A stretch of DNA of 64,000 nucleotides from Bacillus sp. AFS029637 (GCF_002584985.1 NZ_NUPZ01000022.1:236829-300828), one strand, 5' to 3'. Shown: positions 42,814-51,441, counted from the stretch's first letter. Made by a program: numbers and translations. The notes: generated from the sequence alone by a model not told the origin.

Positions 42814-43506
42814 ATGAAAACGATAGGTCTTATAGGTGGTATGAGTTGGGAATCAACTTCTGAATATTATCGAATTATTAATGAAGAAATAAAAGAGAGA
42901 TTAGGAGGATTACATTCAGCAAAATGTATGATTAATAGCGTTGACTTTGAAGAGATTGAACGATTCCAGTCTAACGGAGATTGGGATGGCGCAGGAGAAG
43001 TATTAGGGAATGCGGCATATTCACTGCAAATAGGAGGAGCAGACTTTATAATCATTTGCACAAATACAATGCACAAGGTAGTTGACAAAATAAAGGTAAA
43101 TATTAATATTCCAGTCTTGCATATTGCTGATGCAACTGCAAAAGAAATTAAAAGAAAAGGTATTCAAACGGTTGGGCTACTTGGAACGACATATACAATG
43201 GAGCAAGATTTCTATAAGTCAAGAATAGAAGAGAATGATATAAAAGTAATAGTTCCATCAGAAAAAAATAGAGAAAAAGTAAGCGAAGTAATATATACAG
43301 AATTATGTTTAGGAAAAATAGTATCTCAATCTAGAGAATGTTATAAAAAAGTCATAGAAGAGTTAGTGGAAAAAGGAGCACAGGGAATCATATTAGGTTG
43401 TACAGAAATAGGGTTATTAATAAAGCAAGAAGACGTACCAGTCCCAGTATTTGATACTACTCATATACATGCAATAGAAGCTGTAAATGTCTCCTTAGAA
43501 AGATAG
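42814..43506 (+). CDS. Aspartate/glutamate racemase-family protein
   Basis: The 230-residue enzyme begins MKTIGLIGGMSWESTSEYY, a hallmark of the RacX/YgeA group, and has the two catalytic cysteines in IICTNTMHKV (about residue 81) and ILGCTEIGLL (about residue 195). It interconverts L and D forms of an amino acid through a cysteine pair without PLP. The group often prefers residues other than Asp. The ribosome site is GGTAGGTG. Monocistronic. Confidence 0.9.
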   Translation: MKTIGLIGGMSWESTSEYYRIINEEIKERLGGLHSAKCMINSVDFEEIERFQSNGDWDGAGEVLGNAAYSLQIGGADFIIICTNTMHKVVDKIKVNINIPVLHIADATAKEIKRKGIQTVGLLGTTYTMEQDFYKSRIEENDIKVIVPSEKNREKVSEVIYTELCLGKIVSQSRECYKKVIEELVEKGAQGIILGCTEIGLLIKQEDVPVPVFDTTHIHAIEAVNVSLER

Positions 43507-43601
43507 ATTATAATTATATTATGTAAACTTAGTGCATCTATCTGGAAAACATTCAGAAAATATTTTATAATGTAAGTGGTTACATTTGAGGGGGAATGCG
43601 T

Positions 43602-44075
43602 ATGTTTTCAGTTCAACCAATCGCATTTGTACATAATGAAAGAAAGGAAATAAAAGATGATGAGTGGGGAGAAGTTAGGTCCTGCATTACTTAAACTGAT
43701 ATGTATACAGAAGAAAGTATACAAGGAATTGAAGAATTTTCTCATATTGAAATTGTTTTTTATTTTCATAAAGTAACTGCTGAACAAATTCAATATGTAG
43801 CTAGATATCCTAGAAATAATAATGATTATCCTAAAGTAGGTATTTTTGCACAGCGCGGGAAAAATCGTCCGAATCGTATAGGTGTGACAATTGTAAAAGT
43901 AATAAAAAGAGAAGGTAAATCAATTATTGTTGAGGGATTAGATGCTATTGATGGTACCCCTATATTGGATATAAAGCCAATAATGAAAGAGTTTATGCCG
44001 AAAGAGGACATACAACAGCCTACATGGGCAACAGATATAATGAGACAGTATTGGAAGGGGAATGGAGTAAAATGA
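43602..44075 (+). pseudogene. trmO: TrmO (YaeB-type tRNA t6A37 methyltransferase), interrupted by an in-frame TAA
   Basis: The frame starts at ATG 43602 (MFSVQPIAFVHNERKE) after GAGGGGGAATG and would encode a TrmO-like protein (EEFSHIEIVFYFHKV, GIFAQRGKNRPNRIGVT, GLDAIDGTPILDIKPI). Codon 31 is TAA at 43692-43694, in the middle of the conserved region (VRSCIT then TDMYTEESIQGIEEF), with the frame intact on both sides. A one-base change from TTA or another sense codon explains it. The downstream Met (43701) has no ribosome site. It is therefore probably inactive, unless the base is an assembly error. The stop overlaps the next gene. Confidence 0.85.
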
Positions 44076-44512
44076 GAATATATGAGGCAACAATTGCAGA
44101 TTTAGATGGACTAGCATCAGTTTTTAATAACTATCGCATGTTTTATAAACAAGATTCAGATATAGAAGGCGCAAAAGTATTTTTACGAAATCGCATTGAG
44201 AAAAAAGAATCCGTTATTTTCGTAGCAGTTGAAGATGGTGAATATATTGGATTCACGCAATTATATCCATCATTTTCTTCCATTTCGATGAAAGAGTTAT
44301 GGATTTTAAATGATCTGTTTGTACAAAAGGCGAAGCGCGGAGCCGGAACAGGTAAAAAATTATTAGAGGCTGCTAAAACATTCGCATTAGAAAATGGCGC
44401 AAAAGGTGTAAAATTACAAACAGAGATTGATAATTTATCAGCGCAGCGATTATACGCTGAAAATGGTTATTTAAGAGATAATCGTTATTTCCATTATGAA
44501 TTAACGTTTTAA
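44072..44512 (+). CDS. GNAT-family N-acetyltransferase
   Basis: The 146-residue protein starts at ATG 44072, overlapping the trmO stop (ATGA), with GGAG 6 bases upstream. The acetyl-CoA loop is KAKRGAGTGKKLLEAAK and the C-terminal RLYAENGYLRDNRYFHYEL is typical of GNAT enzymes. The substrate is unknown. It may still be expressed if ribosomes re-enter after the broken upstream gene. Confidence 0.88.
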   Translation: MRIYEATIADLDGLASVFNNYRMFYKQDSDIEGAKVFLRNRIEKKESVIFVAVEDGEYIGFTQLYPSFSSISMKELWILNDLFVQKAKRGAGTGKKLLEAAKTFALENGAKGVKLQTEIDNLSAQRLYAENGYLRDNRYFHYELTF

Positions 44513-44543
44513 AATATATAAAATTAAAGAGACATTTTAAAGT

Positions 44544-44580
44544 AAAAGAATTTCTTTGTAATGAGAAATTCTTTTTATTT
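44544..44580 (+). terminator. Terminator after the GNAT gene
   Basis: AAAAGAATTTCT pairs with AGAAATTCTTTTT, loop about 8 nt, followed by ATTTTTG. Confidence 0.75.
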
Positions 44581-44600
44581 TTGTCAAAAAACATGGTGAA

Positions 44601-44665
44601 AACAATAATATTATGATAAAAAACAACAATAATTTATTGTTAAACGATAAAACATGTGATAAAAT
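44601..44665 (+). promoter_or_regulatory. Promoter and palindromic operator of the DUF2975 unit
   Basis: A perfect 17-bp palindrome (AACAATAA, T, TTATTGTT; 44625-44641) overlaps the -35 element TTGTTA (44637-44642); the -10 is TAAAAT (44660-44665), spacing 17. A third half-site AACAATAA lies at 44601-44608. This suits autorepression by the small XRE regulator usually encoded after DUF2975 genes. Confidence 0.6.
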
Positions 44666-44697
44666 CATATTGTCATTAAATAAGTGAGGTATTGTAA

Positions 44698-45183
44698 ATG
44701 AATGTGAAACGAGGTTCAACTACTTTCTTAAAAGTAATTCTTTTTCTGGCTGGAATTGCAGTGCTTGCATTATGTATATTTTTAGTGCCCAAAATAGCGA
44801 ATTTCGCGGCTGAGTTGTATCCAAATATTATCTTGATGAAATATTTGGTTTTCATTGTCATGTATGGAGCGGCTTTACCTTTTTACATTGCTCTCCACCA
44901 GGCTTTTAATCTTTTGCAATATATAGACAAGAACACAGCGTTCTCAAAATTATCTGTAAAGGCGTTAAAGAACATAAAGTGTTGCGCGATTGCAATCAGT
45001 GGTTTGTATATATTAGCTATGCCACTCTTTCGTTTTATAGCGAAGAAAGTTGATCCTCCAATTGGATTAATGGCGCTCATCATCATTTTTGCTGCGCTCG
45101 TTATCGCTGTGTTTGCTGCTATCCTCGAACGGCTTCTACAAGAAGCGATTAATATAAAATCAGAAAATGATTTGACAGTCTGA
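44698..45183 (+). CDS. DUF2975 membrane protein
   Basis: The 161-residue protein has four membrane helices and the DUF2975 hallmark NLLQYIDKNTAFSKLSVKALKNIKCCAIAI, after helix 2. These proteins are normally encoded just before a short Cro/CI-type XRE regulator (YozG-like) and are thought to modulate it. Here the regulator is only a 27-codon stub, so the pair is broken. GAGGT lies 8 bases before the ATG. Confidence 0.82.
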   Translation: MNVKRGSTTFLKVILFLAGIAVLALCIFLVPKIANFAAELYPNIILMKYLVFIVMYGAALPFYIALHQAFNLLQYIDKNTAFSKLSVKALKNIKCCAIAISGLYILAMPLFRFIAKKVDPPIGLMALIIIFAALVIAVFAAILERLLQEAINIKSENDLTV

Positions 45184-45184
45184 G

Positions 45185-45268
45185 ATGGAAGGTATGACAA
45201 GTATTGTTAATATCGATGTTATTTGTTCAGAGAATTGTATTGATAGTAGTGATAAAAATATGATGTGA
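45185..45268 (+). pseudogene. Stub of the XRE regulator normally paired with DUF2975
   Basis: The frame starts 1 bp after the DUF2975 stop and reads MEGMTSIVNIDVICSENC before ending after 27 codons. The piece IVNIDV matches the usual N-terminus of YozG-like regulators (IIVNIDVxLAKR), but the helix-turn-helix that should follow is missing. Deletion or frameshift of the rest is the simplest reading; the match is short. Confidence 0.5.
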
Positions 45269-45337
45269 TTTGTAATGTTTGTTTCTCAAAAAGCAACGTA
45301 AACAATGTTTTACATTGTGGCGTGTGAATCAAAACCT

Positions 45338-45395
45338 GCAATATAAATCCTCTCTTGTTTTTGTAAGAGAGGATTTATATTGCTATTTTTTTATT
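45338..45395 (+). terminator. Very long perfect hairpin terminator
   Basis: GCAATATAAATCCTCTCTT pairs perfectly (19 bp) with its complement after an 8-nt loop, followed by TATTTTTTTATTTT. It ends the DUF2975 unit. Confidence 0.9.
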
Positions 45396-45426
45396 TTACA
45401 GAGTGAAACGTCTCTTTTAAATTGTT

Positions 45427-45954
45427 TTACAGTTGATTTAATATCCAGTTTGTTGCATCTTCAAAGTTTTCTGCAATGTAGTTCGGCTCAATATGTGCCC
45501 ACTTGTCTCGGTACGTATGTAAAGCATCATATCCAGCGCCCGTTCGTACTAAAATCGTTGTCGCGTTTACTTCTGCTCCTGCAACAATATCAGTCCATCG
45601 ATCACCAACTACAGCGCATTGCGTTAAATCTAGTCCATGTTTTTCCGCTGCTTTAAGAAGCATACCTGTACTTGGTTTACGGCACTCACAACCATCACTG
45701 TGTTTGTGGGGACATAGGTAAATATCATCAAAACCGAAACTTTCTAATTCTTGTACAAAGTCAGTTACAGTCGCTATTCCATCTGCGATACCCGGTTGAT
45801 TTGTGAAAGAGAAAAGCTTTATATTTTGAGCTTTTAGTTTTTTTAAGGCTGCTTTTGTAAAAGGAAATAATGTAAAAGAGCCTGGGTAATGTATTGTAGT
45901 GTCGCCGCCAATTGTACCGTCACGATCAATGAAAATTGCTTTAATGTTTGTCAT
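45427..45954 (-). CDS. HAD-IIIA phosphatase (histidinol/heptose bisphosphate phosphatase-like)
   Basis: The 175-residue enzyme has motif I IFIDRDGTIGGD (Asp9/Asp11), motif II FTNQPGIADG, a Cys-rich zinc loop CPHKHSDGCECRKP and motif IV VVGDRWTDIVAGAEV. This set is that of the GmhB/HisB-N type. The substrate is a small phosphate ester, not determined. AAGGA precedes the ATG. The GNAT gene upstream on the same strand is 29 bp away, and the two may be co-transcribed. Confidence 0.88.
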   Translation of the reverse strand: MTNIKAIFIDRDGTIGGDTTIHYPGSFTLFPFTKAALKKLKAQNIKLFSFTNQPGIADGIATVTDFVQELESFGFDDIYLCPHKHSDGCECRKPSTGMLLKAAEKHGLDLTQCAVVGDRWTDIVAGAEVNATTILVRTGAGYDALHTYRDKWAHIEPNYIAENFEDATNWILNQL

Positions 45955-45983
45955 AGTTATAGTCCTTTCAATTTATAAGTAGT

Positions 45984-46421
45984 TTAAAAATGTTTTACAA
46001 ATCGATATCCATTTACTTCATATCCTAATTTTTTGTAAAAAGGATGAGCTTCTACCCTTTTTGTTCCACTAACTAGCCATGTGCCAATGCAATTATGCTT
46101 CTTTGCTAATTGCTCTTGCTCTGCATAATCCATTAACACTTGTCCAATGCCTTTACGCCTTATTGTTGAATCAACGCTAATAATTGAAATTTCTCCATAC
46201 CGAGTTACATCTTCTAAATTTTCACGTATACGAAACCCAAGTAATCCAAATATAGTTTCTTCTTCCTCGTAAACATATAAAAAATCAAAAGGACTCATTT
46301 GTACGAATTGCAATCGGTTATTCATATCTTCATAGGAAATAGAGGAACCTTTTAATTCTTTCGTTAAAGAGCAAAGTGCATCAAGATCGTCTATCGTCGC
46401 TTCACGAATTTGAAAAGACAT
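45984..46421 (-). CDS. GNAT-family N-acetyltransferase
   Basis: The 145-residue protein is started at MSFQIREATIDDL (46421), 8 bases after CGGAGTG; a GTG three codons upstream overlaps that site. The acetyl-CoA motif is STIRRKGIGQVLMDYAEQ and the C-terminal HPFYKKLGYEVNGYRFVK completes the fold. The acceptor is unknown. It is probably transcribed with the HAD-IIIA gene. Confidence 0.88.
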   Translation of the reverse strand: MSFQIREATIDDLDALCSLTKELKGSSISYEDMNNRLQFVQMSPFDFLYVYEEEETIFGLLGFRIRENLEDVTRYGEISIISVDSTIRRKGIGQVLMDYAEQEQLAKKHNCIGTWLVSGTKRVEAHPFYKKLGYEVNGYRFVKHF

Positions 46422-46574
46422 ACTATCCACTCCGATAAAATGTAATCAAACATTTAATATTCTGTTAAAAAACGTTTTTTCCTGCTAGGAAAATAAATAT
46501 TTTATAGTGATATATAGATGGTTGTATGTTATTCTTTTCCTTGATTGTATTGAAAATGGAAAGAAGGGGAATGT

Positions 46575-47285
46575 ATGTTAAAAGTAAATATCCGCTCTGC
46601 TGGATATGAAGTAGGCGAAAAAACAATTCATGATATTGCTTTTTCCATCGAAAAGGGTGAGTTAGTTGCTCTTATTGGCGCAAATGGTGCCGGGAAAAGT
46701 ACGACGATTAAAACGATGCTCGGATTACTTGTAAATATGAATGGTGAAATATCATTTGGCAAAAAGAAAAATTCTTATGCATACGTACCAGAACATCCAA
46801 CATATTATGATTATTTGACGCTTTGGGAGCATATTGAATTATTAATGGCAGCTCGTAGAAGTGAAATTGGAAGCTGGGAAGAACGGGCGGAGCAATTATT
46901 ACATACATTTCGAATGGATAAGCATAAGCATGAGTATTTATCAAAGTTTTCAAAAGGTATGAAACAAAAATCAATGCTCATATTGGCGTTTTTAACGGAA
47001 CCAGATTTTTATATAATTGACGAACCTTTTATCGGCTTAGATCCAGTAGCTACAAAAGAATTTTTAAGTTATCTATATAAAGAGAAAGAACGCGGGGCAG
47101 GGATTTTACTCTGTACGCACGTATTAGATACCGCTGAAAGAATTTGTGAGAGATTTTTGCTTATTTCGCAAGGAACGTTAATAGCAGATGGAAATTTACA
47201 TTCGATTCAAACATTAGCTGAAATGCCGGAGAGTCCATTATTAGACTGCTTTGATGCAATTGTAAGGCGTGAACAACATGATTAA
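46575..47285 (+). CDS. ABC transporter ATPase, EcsA-like
   Basis: The 236-residue ATPase has Walker A GANGAGKST, signature LSKFSKGMKQK and Walker B DFYIIDEPFIGLDP, with LCTHVLD for the switch. The next gene, which overlaps it by 8 bp, is a large multi-helix permease like EcsB. EcsAB of B. subtilis affects protein secretion and regulated intramembrane proteolysis. This may be the main Ecs system or a paralogue. AAGGGGAA precedes the ATG. Confidence 0.9.
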   Translation: MLKVNIRSAGYEVGEKTIHDIAFSIEKGELVALIGANGAGKSTTIKTMLGLLVNMNGEISFGKKKNSYAYVPEHPTYYDYLTLWEHIELLMAARRSEIGSWEERAEQLLHTFRMDKHKHEYLSKFSKGMKQKSMLILAFLTEPDFYIIDEPFIGLDPVATKEFLSYLYKEKERGAGILLCTHVLDTAERICERFLLISQGTLIADGNLHSIQTLAEMPESPLLDCFDAIVRREQHD

Positions 47286-48477
47286 ACAACAGTTTTATAA
47301 AAGATTGTGCCATGAACTTGAGCGGAAATGGAAGTCTATACGTTCGGTAACAGATTGGACAGTTGCCTTATATATTATTATTCCAGCATTTATATTTATG
47401 GGAATCTATTATCGGTCACTATGGATACATGAATTATCGATGGAAGAGACGATATACTTCGGATTAGGGTTACTCATATTTTATCTTGTAACATATTCGA
47501 GAGGAGTTCGCTCATTTTTTGAACAAGCAGATAGTTTATTTTTAATTTCGTATCCAGCTCATATGCAAAAATTAGTTCAGTATGGCATGATTTACACATT
47601 TGTTCGAATAGCGATAACGAATGTAATAGTAGTCGTTATTATGTTACCAGTGTTGATAAAAGGCATCAAAGTAACAGAGATACAAATCGTATTATTTTGG
47701 GTATTCTTTACTGTATTTCGATTTTTGTTGTCGTTGTTGACGAGATTTATTCATGTACGTGTTGGGAAACGATGGGTTTTATGGATTGTAAAAAATGTAA
47801 TATTTTCTATAAGCGTATCCTTTTTGGGAGTTAGTTTATTTTTTATTTATAAAAATCCATTTTATTCAATTCTATGTATCAGTCTAGCAATTTCTTTAAT
47901 TATTGTATTAGTAAAAGAGAAGATGAATTATAAAAATCACTTTTATAAAGAAGTCGAAAAAGAAAAAGAAGAAAGTATGCGCTGGACGAGCGGGATTATG
48001 CAAGTTGGTGGTCATGCTGCTAAGCCGAGTAGTTCGAATAAAAAACCGTGGATGTTTCCACGTTCTAAAAGGTTTTTAGGAAAGAAAGCCGATTCTCGTA
48101 TTGTTGAATCTTTTTTGAAAGAATTTTTCCGTACAAGTAGTACACGAATGTTTTATGTTCAAATTGTATGTATAAGCACGGTAAGTATTATTATGAGTCC
48201 GAGGTGGATTGCAGCTATTATTCTCGTATTCGCTTTATTTGCAATCTCTCGCTATGCACGTGATTATTGGAATGAGTTTACGCAAAAAATGTTTCTTCAC
48301 TTATATTGTGAAGAAGGGAAGTTACTTTTGTTAAGATGGAAGGCGAATCGTTATTTATTACTTCCAGCAATACTTTTATATGGAATCGTTATATTTTCTT
48401 ATTTTTATTTATTGCCAGCTGTAATCACCGGGATTCTTTTTATATTATTGATGGGTTGGATTGTATTTTTACCATAG
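47278..48477 (+). CDS. ABC transporter permease, EcsB-like
   Basis: The 399-residue membrane protein has ten or so hydrophobic helices in two clusters (about 25-215 and 300-395) split by a basic cytoplasmic loop (about 225-295, FLGKKADSRIVESFLKEFFR). This is the EcsB layout. The start is ATG 47278 inside the end of the ATPase gene, chosen over a GTG 9 bases upstream because AAGG is better spaced. The substrate is unknown. Confidence 0.85.
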   Translation: MIKQQFYKRLCHELERKWKSIRSVTDWTVALYIIIPAFIFMGIYYRSLWIHELSMEETIYFGLGLLIFYLVTYSRGVRSFFEQADSLFLISYPAHMQKLVQYGMIYTFVRIAITNVIVVVIMLPVLIKGIKVTEIQIVLFWVFFTVFRFLLSLLTRFIHVRVGKRWVLWIVKNVIFSISVSFLGVSLFFIYKNPFYSILCISLAISLIIVLVKEKMNYKNHFYKEVEKEKEESMRWTSGIMQVGGHAAKPSSSNKKPWMFPRSKRFLGKKADSRIVESFLKEFFRTSSTRMFYVQIVCISTVSIIMSPRWIAAIILVFALFAISRYARDYWNEFTQKMFLHLYCEEGKLLLLRWKANRYLLLPAILLYGIVIFSYFYLLPAVITGILFILLMGWIVFLP

Positions 48478-48479
48478 AA

Positions 48480-48504
48480 AAAGAGCCTAAAAATGGCTCT
48501 TTTT
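48480..48504. terminator. Bidirectional terminator between EcsB-like and the 25-residue gene
   Basis: AAAAAGAGCC and GGCTCTTTTT form a perfect 10-bp stem with a 7-nt loop. Confidence 0.85.
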
Positions 48505-48582
48505 CTAGTCTGTAACACATTGATAAATAAAATACACTAAAACGAGTATGCTTGCGGCGGAATACATGACATCTAAAGTCAT
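48505..48582 (-). CDS. 25-residue single-helix membrane peptide
   Basis: On the minus strand, GAGGAGG lies 8 bases before an ATG that opens 25 codons: MTLDVMYSAASILVLVYFI followed by YQCVTD. It is a single hydrophobic helix with short polar ends, and a terminator follows immediately. The strong ribosome site makes translation likely. Such micro-proteins often regulate a larger membrane complex (for example KdpF). The partner is unknown. Confidence 0.6.
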   Translation of the reverse strand: MTLDVMYSAASILVLVYFIYQCVTD

Positions 48583-48758
48583 CAGGTTGCCTCCTCATTG
48601 TTGTTATATATAGTGTATGAAATCTTACAATTTCATATTCAAGTGAAAAATGTGTGAACGTTAACAAAATTGTAAAGTGCAAAAATTACAATCATTTTGT
48701 ATAATAGAAGAAACAACCGTTATATAAAATATAATGAGTGAAAGGGGAGGGAACATAA

Positions 48759-49346
48759 ATGCCAAATTGGTTTAGAAAAACCTTAGTTGCATTAATTACC
48801 GTACTTACATTTGGTTTAGTGACGCCTCCTTCCATATTGCTTGATAATGCCAAAGCTGCGGACAAGCCTACGAGCACAGCTAGGCAACAAAATTTGGAGA
48901 GTACGTCCTATACATATGAAGAAACGAATGACAGGTTAACCACCGATACTTTTATTACTTATGCAATGCAAGAAGCAGAGAAGCAGTCGATGCAAAAGTT
49001 TGGTACTAAAATTGGTCCAGTAATTGAAGATGAGTTTAAAGATGTAATATTACCAAAAATTGAAGAGGCAATTGCTGAATTGGCAAATGATGTACCAGAA
49101 GAATCGTTACAATCGTTAGCGATTTCTCAAAGACCAGCTGGTGGGAATAATGAAAAGATTTTTCACGTTTATGATACGAAATCAGGAAATGACTTACTGC
49201 GATTTCATGTAAGAAGAGATCATCCACCGCAAGATGGTTATTATTTTAATTTCCATTATCATCGTTTTGATGATGGATACAATGGGCATCATGAGTTAGG
49301 AAATATTTATTGGAATACGAATGTACCGCCAAAATGGCTTTCTTAA
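48759..49346 (+). CDS. ypjP: YpjP-family secreted/membrane-anchored protein
   Basis: The 195-residue protein has a signal or anchor segment (residues 5-33, LVALITVLTFGLVTPPSILL) and the YpjP-family C-terminal half: IFHVYDTKSGNDLLRFHVRRD, then FNFHYHRFDDGYNGHHELGNIYW. The His/Asp-rich end could bind metal. In B. subtilis ypjP lies next to the thymidylate synthase and dihydrofolate reductase genes; here thyA and dfrA lie 3.8 kb further on, so the neighbourhood has been opened by insertion. The function is unknown. Confidence 0.85.
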   Translation: MPNWFRKTLVALITVLTFGLVTPPSILLDNAKAADKPTSTARQQNLESTSYTYEETNDRLTTDTFITYAMQEAEKQSMQKFGTKIGPVIEDEFKDVILPKIEEAIAELANDVPEESLQSLAISQRPAGGNNEKIFHVYDTKSGNDLLRFHVRRDHPPQDGYYFNFHYHRFDDGYNGHHELGNIYWNTNVPPKWLS

Positions 49347-49350
49347 AAAG

Positions 49351-49378
49351 AACAAGAGAAAATCTTGTTTTTTTTTAT
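49351..49378 (+). terminator. Terminator of ypjP
   Basis: AACAAGA pairs with TCTTGTT around a 4-nt loop, followed by T9. Confidence 0.75.
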
Positions 49379-49454
49379 GCTTATAGAAGGGTAAGGCAAC
49401 AATGTTGTTGAATAACAGAGGTTTAGGAAAAAAAGAAATAAAGGGAGTATGGGG

Positions 49455-50090
49455 ATGCAAAAATATATTGTTTTTGATTTTGACGGCACATTAGTAGATT
49501 CACAAAATATATTTGTTCCGATTTATAATCAACTTGCTGAAAAGCATGGCTATAAGACCGTTAGTGAAGAAGAAATTGAGCCTTTACGAAAATTGACTAT
49601 GTCTGAGAGATGTAAAAAGCTTGATGTACCACTGTATAAGCTTCCTATTTTAGCGTTAGAGTTTTATAAATTATATCAACCCGCTATAAAAGATCTCGTT
49701 TTGTTCCATGGGATGAAGGATGTATTAGATGAATTACATAAAAAGGGATACGGGATTGCAGTCATATCATCGAACTCAGAAGAGCATATTCGGGCATTTT
49801 TACACAACAATGGAATAGAAAATATTAAAGAAGTGTATTGTTCTAAAAATTTATTCGGTAAAGATAAAATGATAAAAAGATTTTTAAAATCAAAAAAAAT
49901 AACAGAGCAAGATATGTTATACGTTGGTGATGAGCAGAGAGATGTAGCAGCGTGTAAAAAGGCTGGTGTGAATGTAATTTGGGTATCTTGGGGGTATGAT
50001 GTCATTGAAACAGTAAAAAAAGATGCACCGGATTATATGGTTCATACACCGATGGAAATTGTGCAAGTAGTACAGGGGGCGCATTCTTAA
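49455..50090 (+). CDS. HAD-superfamily hydrolase
   Basis: The 211-residue enzyme has motif I VFDFDGTLVDSQN (Asp9/Asp11 region), motif II VISSNSEEHI, the lysine KSKKI and motif IV LYVGDEQRDVAACKKAG. It belongs to the Gph-like phosphatases. The start is ATG 49455 (MQKYIVFD), with GGGAG 7 bases upstream; an ATG 6 bases earlier is too near that site. The substrate is unknown. The broken VOC gene starts 1 bp after its stop. Confidence 0.87.
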   Translation: MQKYIVFDFDGTLVDSQNIFVPIYNQLAEKHGYKTVSEEEIEPLRKLTMSERCKKLDVPLYKLPILALEFYKLYQPAIKDLVLFHGMKDVLDELHKKGYGIAVISSNSEEHIRAFLHNNGIENIKEVYCSKNLFGKDKMIKRFLKSKKITEQDMLYVGDEQRDVAACKKAGVNVIWVSWGYDVIETVKKDAPDYMVHTPMEIVQVVQGAHS

Positions 50091-50091
50091 A

Positions 50092-50446
50092 ATGAATACA
50101 TTTCGAGATGGTATTCATCATATTGAATTTTTGGTAAAGGATTTAGAGGAGTCCATTTCTTTTTATGATATGTTGTTTCCAATAATTGGATGGAGAAAGT
50201 GAAATTTATTTTAAAGAAGTAGAGGAGGAGATTGTAAATACTTTAGGACCAAGACATATTTGTTATCAAGCTATTCATAGAGGTGTAGTTGATGAAGTAG
50301 CAGAGTTTCTTTTTAGTACGAAAGTGAAAGTAATACGTGGTCCGATTGAAATGAATCATTATTCAGATGGGTACTATACAATCGACTTTTACGATCCAAA
50401 TGGATTTATTGTAGAAGTAGCGTATACGCCCAATACAGAAATGTAA
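50092..50446 (+). pseudogene. VOC (glyoxalase/bleomycin resistance) family gene, frameshifted
   Basis: From ATG 50092 the frame reads MNTFRDGIHHIEFLVKDLEE, a typical VOC start, and stops at codon 37 (GWRK-stop, 50200-50202). A second frame from about 50186 continues with GESEIYFKEVEEEIV, HICYQAIHRGVVDEV and YYTIDFYDPNGFIVEV, the VOC C-terminal half. The total of 355 nt is not a multiple of three, and residues between GWRK and GES are missing compared with intact relatives. It is a decayed single-domain metalloenzyme gene. Confidence 0.75.
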
Positions 50447-50457
50447 GGGGACAATAT

Positions 50458-51390
50458 ATGAAGACAATTACAGGGTGGAGAAACAGTATAGAAATAGTAA
50501 AAGATGCAGTAAATGTTGAAGAAATTGCGAAAGGTTTCTCTCCTGATAAAAAATACATTATTACGATTACTGATGATAAAAAATATTTGCTACGAACAGG
50601 TGATATAAAAGAGTATGAAAGAAAGAAAATAGAGTTTCAAATTTTATATGAAATGAAAAATCGTAGTGTGCAAGCACAAAAGCCAATTGAAATCGGTTTG
50701 TTGGAAGAGGAAGGTTTATGCTATAGTATTTTTTCCTATTTAGAAGGAGAGGATGCGAAGAAACTGTTGCCTACATATACGCCAAAAGAACAATTTGAGA
50801 TTGGTATAGAAGCAGGAAAAGATTTAGCAAAAATGCATACATATGAAGCTCCTAAAAATATACTTCCATGGTATGAAAGAGCAATGAAAAAACATAGAAA
50901 ATATTTAGAGTCATACAAAACATGCGGAATAAAAATTAAAAATGATGATAAAATCATTAAGTTTATCGATGAAAATGAAATGTATTTACAAAACCGCCCA
51001 AATCGTTTTCAACACGATGATTTTCATTTAGAGAATATAATTGTACGTGATGCGAAATATGTAGGTGTTGTTGATTTTAATGGCTATGATTGGGGCGACC
51101 CACTTCATGATTTCGTAAAAATTGCACTATTTGCAAGGGATATTAGTATCACGTATTCCATCGGGCAAATAGTAGGCTATTATAATGGGAAAATACCAGA
51201 AGAGTTTTGGCGGTTATATGCAATGTACGTTGGAATGACGGTTTTCTCTTCAGTTGTTTGGTGTTTACGAGCAGCACCACATATGTTAGAGGATATGTTA
51301 GAGCGTCTTACTATTGTGTTAGAAGATCATAAAAATTTTGAACTGTCGAAGCCAATTTGGTTTGATAGTGAAATAATAAATGAAAAATAA
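50458..51390 (+). CDS. Aminoglycoside phosphotransferase (APH)-family kinase
   Basis: The 310-residue protein has the kinase-like catalytic loop QHDDFHLENII (catalytic Asp) and the metal-binding VVDFNGYDWGDPLHDF. The Lys-containing N-lobe and IFSYLEGEDAK hinge are also typical. Despite the name, most chromosomal members are not resistance genes; they phosphorylate small molecules such as choline, homoserine or macrolides. It starts 11 bp after the VOC remnant, with GGGGACAA upstream. Confidence 0.87.
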   Translation: MKTITGWRNSIEIVKDAVNVEEIAKGFSPDKKYIITITDDKKYLLRTGDIKEYERKKIEFQILYEMKNRSVQAQKPIEIGLLEEEGLCYSIFSYLEGEDAKKLLPTYTPKEQFEIGIEAGKDLAKMHTYEAPKNILPWYERAMKKHRKYLESYKTCGIKIKNDDKIIKFIDENEMYLQNRPNRFQHDDFHLENIIVRDAKYVGVVDFNGYDWGDPLHDFVKIALFARDISITYSIGQIVGYYNGKIPEEFWRLYAMYVGMTVFSSVVWCLRAAPHMLEDMLERLTIVLEDHKNFELSKPIWFDSEIINEK

Positions 51391-51391
51391 G

Positions 51392-51426
51392 AAAAGTAGG
51401 TGTGAGATAACACACCTACTTTTTTG
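51392..51426. terminator. Bidirectional terminator
   Basis: AAAAGTAGGTGTG and CACACCTACTTTT form a perfect 13-bp stem with a 6-nt loop; it separates the APH-like gene from the convergent serine hydrolase gene. Confidence 0.85.
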
Positions 51427-51441
51427 ATTCTAGTAAAATAA

